Below are positions 17,022 through 24,192 of a stretch of 64,000 nt of DNA, one piece after another. The notes beneath the pieces were generated by a model. It ran no database searches. It saw only the letters and a list, made by a program, of their open reading frames with translations, and was not told where the DNA came from. How positions within the stretch are numbered: position 1 is the first letter of the stretch; every line of letters starts with the position of its first letter. Made by a program: the position numbers and the translations under genes. Location: assembly GCF_021209385.1 (NCBI RefSeq), contig NZ_JAJOIL010000037.1:186001-250000 (forward strand). Reading direction: 5' to 3'. Source of the DNA: Seleniivibrio sp. Lineage in GTDB: Bacteria; Chrysiogenota; Deferribacteres; Deferribacterales; Geovibrionaceae.

Positions 17022-18218
17022 ATGCCGCCCATAGCACCCGCAGTCTCGGTTCAGGTGACGCCTGCCGCAGAGAAGAGCATAAAGAAAGGTCATCCATGGG
17101 TCTATGCTGATGCAGTGCTTAAAACCGCAAGAGAGGCGGACGCAGGCGACATAGCGGCTATATTCAGCTCCAAAAGGGATTTCATCGGTCTGGGACTTTA
17201 TGACCCCACCTCTCCCATAAGAATCAGGATACTCACAACGAAGCCAAAAACCACCATTGACAATGAATGGCTGAAAACGGCCATACAATATTCAATTTCT
17301 GCCAGACAATCACTCATAAACGATAAATCCACCGACGGATTCCGTCTCATCCACGGAGAAAACGACGGCATCCCCGGGCTGGTGGCGGATATCTACTGTC
17401 ATGTTCTGGTGATAAAACTGGATACATCAGCATGGATGCCCCATCTGGAGCTTATCTGCGATATATTTAAAGAGCTGGTGCGCCCGCAGACAATAGTTTT
17501 GCGCCTGTCCCGTACTGTCGCCCCTAAAGGGTCATATTCAGACGGATGCATCCTCTACGGAAAACCTGTCGATGGAGCCGTTGTCTTCTCTGAAAACGGG
17601 ATACTCTTTGAAGCCGATCCTGTGAACGGGCAGAAGACCGGATTCTTTCTCGACCAGCGGGAAAACAGAGCAAGATCAGGAAAGCTGGCAAAAGACAGAG
17701 ACGTGCTTAATATATTCGCCTATAACGGTGGATTTTCGCTTTACACGGCAAAAGGCGGCGCAAGGTCTGTCATAAGCCTTGATATCGCTCCGCAGGCGCT
17801 GGAGGCGGCAAAACGCAACTTTGCGCTGAACCCCGAAATTATCTGTCCTCACGAAACGCTCTGCGCTGATGCTTTTGAGGCAATGAAGGAACTCGCAGAC
17901 AAAGGCAGACGGTTCGGCATGGTGATTGTCGATCCCCCTTCTTTCGCACGAAAACAGGCGGACATACCAAACGCACTGGCGGCATATGAAAAGCTCACAA
18001 AACTGGCTGTGAATCTGACTGCAAAGGACGGAATACTCATATGCGCGTCCTGTTCCGCAAGGGTCAGCGCTGATGATTTCTTCACTACTGTGCTGAAAAC
18101 CATGAAACGTTCGGGAAGAAAATTTACTGAAATTGAAAGAACACTGAACGCCCCCGACCATCCCGTGGGATTCGCCGAGGGCGCATATCTGAAATGTATT
18201 TATATGAAAGTCAGTTAA
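17022..18218 (+). CDS. class I SAM-dependent rRNA (cytosine) methyltransferase, RlmI/RlmK-like
   Basis: A 398-aa protein with an N-terminal PUA-like domain (KKGHPWVYADAV), a central domain (DGFRLIHGENDGIPGLVADIY) and a C-terminal Rossmann methyltransferase (GQKTGFFLDQRENR; FAYNGGFSLYTAKGGA as SAM loop; IVDPPSFAR as catalytic-region motif; ICASCSARVS). This architecture is that of YccW/RlmI, which makes m5C in 23S rRNA. It starts 108 bp after the hydrogenase terminator with an AAAGGAG site. A shorter-diverged paralogue lies at 48394-49572, so the two may modify different sites. Confidence 0.87.
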   Translation: MPPIAPAVSVQVTPAAEKSIKKGHPWVYADAVLKTAREADAGDIAAIFSSKRDFIGLGLYDPTSPIRIRILTTKPKTTIDNEWLKTAIQYSISARQSLINDKSTDGFRLIHGENDGIPGLVADIYCHVLVIKLDTSAWMPHLELICDIFKELVRPQTIVLRLSRTVAPKGSYSDGCILYGKPVDGAVVFSENGILFEADPVNGQKTGFFLDQRENRARSGKLAKDRDVLNIFAYNGGFSLYTAKGGARSVISLDIAPQALEAAKRNFALNPEIICPHETLCADAFEAMKELADKGRRFGMVIVDPPSFARKQADIPNALAAYEKLTKLAVNLTAKDGILICASCSARVSADDFFTTVLKTMKRSGRKFTEIERTLNAPDHPVGFAEGAYLKCIYMKVS

Positions 18219-18428
18219 GCATTACCTATTATTCATGCGTATTTTTATCCATCCATGGAAAAAATACGTCAACGCTCTATTCGACAATTGTCAATATTTG
18301 GACTCATTCAGCCTTCGGCTAGTAGTCGGCAGAAGCCTCCTTTCGCTCACGCTATGTTCGTTTCGTCTGCTGAAGCAGCCTCAACAAACTCCGCGAATCT
18401 CATACTGAGATTCAGTTAAGCATTACCT
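18211..18428. repeat. 17-bp direct repeats bracketing a 184-bp structured segment
   Basis: The 17-mer TCAGTTAAGCATTACCT occurs at 18211-18227 (end of the methyltransferase gene) and again at 18412-18428 (end of the opposing thioredoxin-like gene). Between them lie a terminator-like hairpin (18238-18268), a palindrome GACAATTGTC, a CT/CG-rich stretch (18330-18385) and a short dyad (18397-18411). The layout resembles a duplication or an inserted non-coding element. Confidence 0.6.
18238..18268 (+). terminator. terminator-like hairpin after methyltransferase gene
   Basis: CGTATTTTT pairs with AAAAATACG (9 bp) around a 13-nt loop, 20 bp after the stop codon. The stem is AT-rich and there is no following T-tract, so activity is uncertain. 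Confidence 0.4.
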
Positions 18429-18852
18429 CTATGTCTTCGAGTGTCTGGGAGCCGTATTCCTCATCGCTCACTTCACCTTTACTGTTATATACCTTAGTGA
18501 AAGGAACAGCGTCTATCTTCATAAGCTCCTTGTGCAGAGCAATCGATCCTGTGAAAAATTTAAAAGGAAATTTTTCCTCTTTAATAGTGGATTCGGCATA
18601 TCTTTCGTCAGCAGGTTTTGTTATTCCGATAATCTGAATGTTGTTCTTTTTGATAAATTCAGGACTGTTTCTGAGCATGCGCATCTCACGCATACAGTGC
18701 GGACACCAGGGAGCCCAGAAAACGACAACAGTCTTTCCGTTAAAGGATTTTGACATTCTGACTATGTCTTCGGCTTCAACAGTTTTTAAAGGTGCGGCAA
18801 AAAGCTGAGCCGTAAGAAGTACCAGAAGTGTAATAAAAAATATTTTGCGCAT
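18412..18852 (-). CDS. periplasmic thioredoxin-like protein (TlpA/ResA type)
   Basis: A 146-aa protein with a Sec signal (cleavage after Phe-Ala-Ala near 20) and a thioredoxin fold. The active site WCPHC sits in VVFWAPWCPHC, and a cis-Pro region (DAVPFTKVYN) follows. Such proteins reduce disulfides in the periplasm, often cytochrome c apoproteins or other redox proteins; the client here is unknown. The ribosome site is GAGGG. It converges on the methyltransferase gene across the repeat-flanked segment. Confidence 0.88.
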   Translation of the reverse strand: MRKIFFITLLVLLTAQLFAAPLKTVEAEDIVRMSKSFNGKTVVVFWAPWCPHCMREMRMLRNSPEFIKKNNIQIIGITKPADERYAESTIKEEKFPFKFFTGSIALHKELMKIDAVPFTKVYNSKGEVSDEEYGSQTLEDIEVMLN

Positions 18853-18914
18853 ATTTCCCTCAACAATAAAATATACGCAAACATACCTCCGACGGGGAAT
18901 TAAATCAATATAAA

Positions 18915-19916
18915 CTATTTTCTATATACTGAATATCCTACATACGCCAATATCAGCACCCAGATCACCGCGATAGGTATAAGCACTTTAAGATAGAACG
19001 GCCATTCGGAAAAGCCCATAAACGATTTTTTCTCATAAAGCCCTATATTCAGCGAACGCATCAGTTCGTATATGCTGATATAGCTGACCGGCATTATCCA
19101 TCCTGCATAATTGCTGTCTTTAAGCACGGGTGCGTCATGGGGAATGTTTGTCATGATGTTCTGAATATCCGTAACAACCTGATCAGGAACGTCCTTTCCC
19201 GCCATAAACGCCCATTCAGGATAAAGCTTTGTGCTGTGCAGAAGAGGCAGTCCGTCTGAAACACTGTTCAGCACTTTCACATTTTTCAGGTCTATTTTTC
19301 CTTTCTTTGCCATGTTCTCAAGTATGCCGGAACGGACACTTCCGACGTCCGCCTTGCCCGAAAGGACATAATCCACCACCTTATCCTGAGTTCCGGTGAA
19401 CACAACGCGGAAGTCTCTGCCCTCTTTAAGTCCAGCGTCTCGCACCTCTTTCAGCCCCATCCAGTAAGCCCCGAACCCTTCCGGATCTATACCGGCAAAC
19501 ACTTTTCCTTTTATATCCCTGAACGAGTTTATGTCGTTTCTGTCTGCGCGGGTGAACACAGCAGAAGAAAAATATGAAACTGTTTTTCCGTTGTATTCCT
19601 TAAGTTCTGTCAGTATTATACGCGCACCGTACTTCTCTTTCAGAATAACCGCTTCGGCGGGCTGTGTTATGACAACATCAATCTGCCCCGTTTCCATCAG
19701 TTTGCGCATCTGTTCAAAGCCGAAAACAGGCATCAGATAAAAAGAGTATTTGCTCTGCTGCTGTTCAAGATATGCAAGTGTGGGAGACCACATTTGATAG
19801 GCTTCCTGAATACCGTTATACGCCCTGACACCAACAGTGAATACTTTTTCCCTGTCAGCGTGAGCTGATCCGGCAAAAAGCAGTGCGAAGACAGCCAGAA
19901 GAATCATTTTACGCAT
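18915..19916 (-). CDS. PhnD-like periplasmic solute-binding protein with C-terminal membrane anchor
   Basis: A 333-aa protein. Signal peptide (cleavage near Ala-His-Ala), then a type 2 periplasmic-binding fold of the phosphate/phosphonate PhnD family: FTVGVRAYNGIQEAYQMWSPTLAYL start, DVVITQPAEAVIL, KGKVFAGIDPEGFGAYW, and GKADVGSVRSGILE. Unlike ABC-type PhnD it ends in a hydrophobic helix (about 306-330) and a basic tail, so it is membrane-tethered. No permease or ATPase genes are present. It sits 12 bp downstream of a sensor-kinase gene, so it probably presents a ligand to that kinase rather than to a transporter (inference). Ribosome site GAGGAA. Confidence 0.82.
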   Translation of the reverse strand: MRKMILLAVFALLFAGSAHADREKVFTVGVRAYNGIQEAYQMWSPTLAYLEQQQSKYSFYLMPVFGFEQMRKLMETGQIDVVITQPAEAVILKEKYGARIILTELKEYNGKTVSYFSSAVFTRADRNDINSFRDIKGKVFAGIDPEGFGAYWMGLKEVRDAGLKEGRDFRVVFTGTQDKVVDYVLSGKADVGSVRSGILENMAKKGKIDLKNVKVLNSVSDGLPLLHSTKLYPEWAFMAGKDVPDQVVTDIQNIMTNIPHDAPVLKDSNYAGWIMPVSYISIYELMRSLNIGLYEKKSFMGFSEWPFYLKVLIPIAVIWVLILAYVGYSVYRK

Positions 19917-19928
19917 AAAATTCCTCGC

Positions 19929-21887
19929 CTAGGCAGTGAATTTCGGCAGTATCACAGTGAACATAGCGCCATCTTTTGTGTTGGATGCGGTGATGCTGCC
20001 CTTCATGTGGTTTTCAATGATGGCTCTGGTCATATACAGACCAATGCCCGTACCTTCCTCGTTCTGTTTTGTGGTAAAATACGGCTCGAACATCCTTTCC
20101 ATTACGGTATCGTCTATCCCGCCGCCATTATCGGATATATAGAAGGTGATCTGGTTCCCATCCGCTTCAAGTATTATATCAATTATACCTTCATTTATTT
20201 TTCCGGCGCGGATTTCTTTGAGTATGGCGTCCTTTGAATTCTGAATTATGTTCAGAACCGCCTGTTTCATTTCGCCCGGAAATCCGCTCACGATAGCGGT
20301 TTCAGCCATTTTTCCCGGATTTTCGTTAATACCTTCGGCATAAACGAATATATCGCCGCCGCTTCTGCATGTATAGTTCAGTGTGATACCGTTGTATTTC
20401 ATCTGAGCGCTTATAAGCCTTATAACCTCTATCATACTGTTAATGATGGAGAATTGTTTTTCTGTCTTGTCCGCGCGGAAGAAGTTTCTGAAATCATCTA
20501 TCGTGGTGGACATATGCTGAAGCATTGTCATTATCTTCTCTTCAAAATCGGCCGCCTCTTCCACATCAAACCGCCCGTCCCGCTGGGTTATCAGATAACT
20601 CTGAACGGCAAGTCCTATAATGTTAAGCGGCTGACGCCACTGGTGCGCAATTGCGTTAACCATGCGTCCCATATCCACAAACTTCTGCTGTTCAAAGAGA
20701 AGCTGTTCGTTCTTCTGCCTGAGTCCGGTCTCAAGTTCAACCATGTTCTTAAGTCTGCCGTTGATATCCTGAAGCTCTGTCTCGCGCTGTTTTATCCGCT
20801 TGATAAGCTCGTTGTATGCGGAAACAAGCTCACCGATATCATCGCTTCTCTTTATGGGCAAGAACTGGTCATAATCCAGAGACTCGGCTTTGCGCACCGC
20901 TGTCTGAAGCTCTTTCAAAGGCTTTGTCACTGCTAAATTCAGCAAAAACAGACTTACAGGCACCACAAGAACCAGAACAAAAAATGATATCATTATAAAT
21001 CCCATGAGGATGCTCTGGCGGATGTCACGCACGGCATAGTCGTGGGCGGAAAATCCGAAATCCACCGACGTATCGCCGTCTATCACCCATCTCTGGAAAT
21101 ATATGTTCATACCGTCCGCACGCTGCATACGTTCAGCAGTGGTGAAGCTTTCAGGGAAAAGTGTCGTGTACTTATTATCAGGTCTTATTGTATCGTCAAA
21201 AACCGTCCAGCCATTGATATAATAAGTAAATCCCATTCCGGTGGCGGCCTCAACCTGACGCACAAAAGTGCTGTCCAGAAAATCAGCTGACATAACGGTC
21301 ATACGGCTGCCGTTTCTTACAGCCTCCGCCGAATACTGAACCGTAAGAATTCCCGAAATATCGCTGAAACTGTAGCCTCTGCGGATGTGTTTTGAGTTTG
21401 AAAGAAAATCTTTTACGAAAGCCACATTCCCGAAATCAGGAAGTATCTCACCGTTTCTGATAATGACAGGTTTTCCGCCTGTATCAATATAACCGCCGTA
21501 ATAGTCTCCGTTTTCACGAAAAGCAAACACCCGCAGTTTCATCTGTCCGTCATAAACGGCAAGCGCTCCGACGTTGCCCAGATTCGCCATCTCAGACAGC
21601 TTCGACGCTTCTTTAAAGAGTCCGGTCTCAGAAGAAAAATCCATTATCCCGAAATAATCCGAACTCGATATAACGTCTGTGTATTTAAGAAGGTCTACCT
21701 GAAGACTTTTGATCTTTTCGTTGAGAACTGCGAAGGAGGTTCTGAAGGAAGAGGCGGTGCGCCAGTTTATATTTGACACGGTCATAGTGTACAGAGTGAC
21801 TGCAAAAACGGCACACATAAGCAGTATTGTGAGCATCACAAAAATAAAAAGCTTTGTTCTGACGCTCTTAATTTCAGGGATAATCAT
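19929..21887 (-). CDS. membrane sensor histidine kinase with periplasmic sensor domain
   Basis: A 652-aa protein. Transmembrane helix about 11-32, an extracytoplasmic domain of about 240 residues, second helix about 282-310, a HAMP segment (NLAVTKPLKELQTAVRK), a coiled coil (to about 400), then the kinase core: H-box MVNAIAHQWRQPLNIIG, N-box IQNSKDAI, G1 ISDNGGGIDD, and GTGIGLYMTRAIIE. The H-box type is frequent in epsilon- and deltaproteobacteria-like kinases. No receiver domain or dedicated regulator is adjacent; the nearest is the NtrC-type gene across the 850-bp gap. The start follows GGAGAAAG. Co-transcription with the PhnD-like gene is likely. Confidence 0.9.
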   Translation of the reverse strand: MIIPEIKSVRTKLFIFVMLTILLMCAVFAVTLYTMTVSNINWRTASSFRTSFAVLNEKIKSLQVDLLKYTDVISSSDYFGIMDFSSETGLFKEASKLSEMANLGNVGALAVYDGQMKLRVFAFRENGDYYGGYIDTGGKPVIIRNGEILPDFGNVAFVKDFLSNSKHIRRGYSFSDISGILTVQYSAEAVRNGSRMTVMSADFLDSTFVRQVEAATGMGFTYYINGWTVFDDTIRPDNKYTTLFPESFTTAERMQRADGMNIYFQRWVIDGDTSVDFGFSAHDYAVRDIRQSILMGFIMISFFVLVLVVPVSLFLLNLAVTKPLKELQTAVRKAESLDYDQFLPIKRSDDIGELVSAYNELIKRIKQRETELQDINGRLKNMVELETGLRQKNEQLLFEQQKFVDMGRMVNAIAHQWRQPLNIIGLAVQSYLITQRDGRFDVEEAADFEEKIMTMLQHMSTTIDDFRNFFRADKTEKQFSIINSMIEVIRLISAQMKYNGITLNYTCRSGGDIFVYAEGINENPGKMAETAIVSGFPGEMKQAVLNIIQNSKDAILKEIRAGKINEGIIDIILEADGNQITFYISDNGGGIDDTVMERMFEPYFTTKQNEEGTGIGLYMTRAIIENHMKGSITASNTKDGAMFTVILPKFTA

Positions 21888-22132
21888 ACAGCTTTCTCCG
21901 GGCCAACCGCATTACAAAGCGGTACGGAAAGTAGTAAAAAGCCAGCCTTGTCTGTGTATTCTATAGTTGAATCTTATATCATTTTGAGGATATTCACAAT
22001 AGATTTAGAAATAATTCCATAAGTAAATACAATACACTTAACTTCAATTAATCACTGATTCATAAAATACACTCTGAATTATCAAAAATATTCTTCAATA
22101 GCAATAGCATATATAACTATTACGATGCTTGC
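21888..22132. other. AT-rich spacer upstream of sensor kinase and enhancer sites
   Basis: About 245 bp with no recognisable gene. It presumably holds the minus-strand promoter of the kinase-PhnD operon. Nothing more specific was seen. Confidence 0.5.
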
Positions 22133-22148
22133 TGGCGAAAAACAGCCA
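22133..22148 (+). promoter_or_regulatory. candidate enhancer site 1 (NtrC-like dyad)
   Basis: TGGCGAAAAACAGCCA has TGGC-N8-GCCA symmetry and is centred about 174 bp upstream of the predicted sigma-54 start at 22315. It matches the site at 24174-24189 in 15 of 16 positions, read on the opposite strand. Confidence 0.6.
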
Positions 22149-22173
22149 ACATAAAAACGAATAAAAGACTTAT

Positions 22174-22189
22174 TGGCAGATTTTCGCCA
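22174..22189 (+). promoter_or_regulatory. candidate enhancer site 2 (NtrC-like dyad)
   Basis: TGGCAGATTTTCGCCA; its reverse complement matches site 1 in 14 of 16 positions. It is centred at about -133. The centre-to-centre distance from site 1 is 41 bp, close to four helical turns, as expected for cooperative binding on one DNA face. Confidence 0.6.
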
Positions 22190-22288
22190 CACCGGCACTG
22201 TAGTAAAAGTGTGGAAAGGGAACCAAATAAAAAAACTATTCATTATCTTTCAAATACTTAGAGACGCTAAATATAAATATTACATTTT

Positions 22289-22304
22289 TGGCACACGCAT
22301 TGCT
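22289..22304 (+). promoter_or_regulatory. sigma-54 (-24/-12) promoter driving a putative small RNA
   Basis: TGGCAC-ACGCA-TTGCT is an exact RpoN consensus with GG-N10-GC spacing. The predicted start is 22315. Downstream is not a gene but a series of stem-loops closed by a terminator. Confidence 0.85.
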
Positions 22305-22314
22305 CTAATAAGTA

Positions 22315-22506
22315 CTGAAACGTACGCAATAGGTATCAGATTTAAACATGGGTTCGGCGTAAGCCGAGGGGGAGTGTCTTTTCGGCGGGCGGATTGCCCG
22401 CTGACAGGACAGTAAAAAAGCAAATAGCCACAAATCAATAGATGCATAGGCGGTATCAACCGCTTTTCGCCCTGCTGAGGTCTCCAATACCGGCAGGGCT
22501 TTTTTA
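22315..22506 (+). ncRNA. putative sigma-54-dependent structured small RNA, about 190 nt
   Basis: From the predicted start: hairpin 1 (22315-22321 with 22333-22339, one mismatch), hairpin 2 (22353-22368, GTAA tetraloop), hairpin 3 (22385-22401, six GC pairs with a GGATT loop), an A-rich single-stranded stretch (22411-22440), hairpin 4 (22450-22463) and an intrinsic terminator (22469-22499 plus T6). No ORF with a convincing ribosome site fits; the only candidates are a 4-codon ATG frame and a 13-codon GTG frame near 22373. The RNA lies between a sensor kinase and an NtrC-type gene, recalling the CbrB-CrcZ arrangement of Pseudomonas. GGA triplets at 22391 and 22407 (the first in a hairpin loop) would also suit CsrA binding. 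No known RNA family was recognised. Confidence 0.65.
22469..22506 (+). terminator. intrinsic terminator of the putative small RNA
   Basis: GCCCTGC/GCAGGGC stem (7 bp plus a T-G pair) with a 13- to 15-nt loop, followed immediately by six T residues. Confidence 0.85.
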
Positions 22507-22510
22507 TCTC

Positions 22511-22633
22511 TTTTCCTTGCACTTAGCTGCTGCGTTCTGCTTCGTCAGTTTCCGCTCGCTCGCAACGCGTACATTCGAGTACGCTCTTGCTCGTCTCACA
22601 GAAGCCTTCCTTGCATAACCCGCATCTAAGCAC
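22511..22633. repeat. structured intergenic element rich in GCTCG motifs
   Basis: A roughly 120-bp element with a perfect central stem GCGTAC/GTACGC (22567-22584), repeated GCTCG motifs on both sides, a TTCCTTGCA direct repeat (22513-22521 and 22607-22615) and outer CTTAG/CTAAG arms. It has a loose resemblance to the CT-rich part of 18330-18385. No coding potential recognised; possibly a REP- or MITE-like sequence. Confidence 0.4.
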
Positions 22634-22643
22634 AAAAAACAAT

Positions 22644-22693
22644 GATTGCTTCTCTCACCTCGTCTCTGCGAACCCTGCAGGGGTGAAGCAGTC
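22644..22693. repeat. REP-like imperfect palindrome
   Basis: GATTGCTTC (22644-22652) and GAAGCAGTC (22685-22693) are inverted with one mismatch around a CTGCAGG-containing centre. It is similar to the fragment at 16926-16961. Confidence 0.45.
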
Positions 22694-22738
22694 TCATCTT
22701 ATAATATGCGACTCATGTAGAGATATGCTCCGGACTTT

Positions 22739-24103
22739 TTACACCAGTCCGTATTTTTCCAGTTTATACCTTAAAGTGCCTCTGGGGATGTTCAGAAGTT
22801 TGGAGGTGCGCAGAACGTTTGCACCTGTGAGAACAAGAGCTTCCGAAAGAAGCTGTTTTTCGATGTTTTCCATAGCGGCTTCAAAATCCATTCCTTCGTG
22901 GGGTATATGCAAATTATTCTGAACCCCGTTCTTAGGTTTTTCACCGGAAATTTCGCGAGGCAGCATATCAGGGGTGATGATCTCCTTGCTGTACATGATA
23001 CAGATGCGTTCCACAATGTTCTTCATCTCACGGATATTACCCGGCCATTGATACGCCTTGAAAAGCTCCAGAGCCTCTTTTGAAACCTCTTTAATATTCT
23101 TTTTGAACTCAGTGTTGTAACGTTTGATAAAATGATCAAGGAGCGGTGCTATATCCTCTGTACGCTCCCGCAGCGGCGGCAGAGACAGAGGAAACACATT
23201 GAGTCTGTAAAACAGATCCTCTCTGAACTCCTTATCGTTTATGGCGGCGCGCAGGTCTTTATTTGTTGCCGCAATAATGCGGACATCTATGTCAATATTC
23301 CGGGTGCTGCCCAGCCTGCGTATCTTTCTCTCTTCCAGAACCCGCAGAAACTTCACCTGAAGGTTCATATCCATCTCGCCTATCTCATCCAGAAATACAG
23401 TTCCTCCGGCTGCATCCTCCAAAAGACCTATCTTTCTTGTTTTGGCATCAGTAAACGCACCCTTTTCATGTCCGAAAAGCTCGGACTCAAGCAGGTTGAA
23501 CGGAAGTGACCCGCAGTTTATATCGACGAACGGCTTGCCCTTGCGCGGCGAAAGGTTATGTATCGCTCTGGATACAACCTCTTTCCCCGTGCCGCTTTCA
23601 CCCGTAATAAGCACTGTAGCTGTCTCGTGTTTGGCAACCTCGCGGATTTTCATGAAAACGTCAGTCATAGCCGGGCTGACACCGACAACTTCCGGCAGAA
23701 CCGAGCCGTCACGTTTATATGATTTGAGTTCACGCTTGAGGCTTCTGGTCTCAAGAGCCAGCCGCACGATAAGGTGAAGAGCATCAGCCTTGAAAGGTTT
23801 TTTGATATAGTCGTAGGCACCCATCTTAAGAGCTTCAACAGCACTTTCAACGGTTCCATAACCTGTTATGATTATTACAAGAATTTCAGGATCCACCTCT
23901 TTCATCTCCCGCAGGATATCAAGTCCGCTGTCCCTGCCAAGATTCAGATCGAGAAGAACAAGGTCAATATCCCCTTCAGTGAGCATATGAATTGACTCAT
24001 GCCTGTTCTGGGCAACAGCAACGTCATATCCTTTTAATGTGAGAGTTCTTTCGAGGTTTTCGCGAATAAATATTTCATCATCGACAACGAGTATTTTTTC
24101 CAT
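22739..24103 (-). CDS. NtrC-family sigma-54-dependent response regulator
   Basis: A 455-aa protein with three domains. Receiver at about 1-120 (KILVVDDE; phospho-Asp in LVLLDLNLG; DYIKKPF). AAA+ domain at about 140-375 with Walker A GESGTGKE, the sigma-54 contact loop GAFTDA, Walker B GTVFLDEIGEM and the arginine-finger region PPLRERTEDI. Fis-type HTH at the end (NVLRTSKLLNIPRGTLRYKLEKYG). It is the only complete sigma-54 activator in the window, so it is a good candidate for driving the small-RNA promoter and perhaps the flavoprotein promoters (inference). ATG 24103 was preferred over an upstream TTG. It follows the NtrB-like kinase gene on the same strand. Confidence 0.95.
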   Translation of the reverse strand: MEKILVVDDEIFIRENLERTLTLKGYDVAVAQNRHESIHMLTEGDIDLVLLDLNLGRDSGLDILREMKEVDPEILVIIITGYGTVESAVEALKMGAYDYIKKPFKADALHLIVRLALETRSLKRELKSYKRDGSVLPEVVGVSPAMTDVFMKIREVAKHETATVLITGESGTGKEVVSRAIHNLSPRKGKPFVDINCGSLPFNLLESELFGHEKGAFTDAKTRKIGLLEDAAGGTVFLDEIGEMDMNLQVKFLRVLEERKIRRLGSTRNIDIDVRIIAATNKDLRAAINDKEFREDLFYRLNVFPLSLPPLRERTEDIAPLLDHFIKRYNTEFKKNIKEVSKEALELFKAYQWPGNIREMKNIVERICIMYSKEIITPDMLPREISGEKPKNGVQNNLHIPHEGMDFEAAMENIEKQLLSEALVLTGANVLRTSKLLNIPRGTLRYKLEKYGLV

Positions 24104-24137
24104 ATCCGATCCATGCAAATAAATGTGTATAAAAAGC

Positions 24138-24165
24138 AGTATAGGGTATTATGAAAATATAGCAA
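24138..24165 (-). promoter_or_regulatory. candidate sigma-70 promoter for the NtrC-type gene
   Basis: On the minus strand TTGCTA (-35) and TATACT (-10) are 16 bp apart, with a start near 24131, about 28 bp before the ATG. The dyad at 24174-24189 abuts its upstream side. Confidence 0.45.
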
Positions 24166-24172
24166 GAAAAAC

Positions 24173-24190
24173 ATGGCGGTTTTTCGCCAT
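24173..24190 (-). promoter_or_regulatory. third TGGCGAAAAACCGCCA dyad; regulator site or terminator hairpin
   Basis: On the minus strand ATGGCG-AAAAAC-CGCCAT is a perfect 6-6-6 dyad, 15/16 identical to enhancer site 1 over its core. It lies just upstream of the candidate promoter of the NtrC-type gene, so autoregulation is possible. It is also 3 bp past the kinase stop and followed by GTTTTTC, so it could equally be an intrinsic terminator of the chemoreceptor-kinase transcript. Confidence 0.5.
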
Positions 24191-24192
24191 CA

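Noticed and set aside
18866-18893. Possible minus-strand sigma-54 promoter before the thioredoxin-like gene
   Set aside because: GG-N10-GC spacing exists but the -24 box (GGAGG-like) departs from TGGCAC, and the GGAGG looks like chance.
22173-22415. 80-codon plus-strand frame in the intergenic region
   Set aside because: It begins upstream of the sigma-54 promoter, has no ribosome site and runs through the hairpins; better explained by the small RNA.
22315-22506. Known riboswitch (c-di-GMP, molybdenum cofactor, cobalamin) as explanation for the hairpins
   Set aside because: The conserved cores of these classes could not be matched by eye, and the RNA ends in a terminator with no downstream plus-strand gene to control.
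22732-22753. CGGACT/AGTCCG hairpin at the end of the NtrC-type gene
   Set aside because: It overlaps the coding end and lacks a U-tract on the minus strand, so not called as a terminator.
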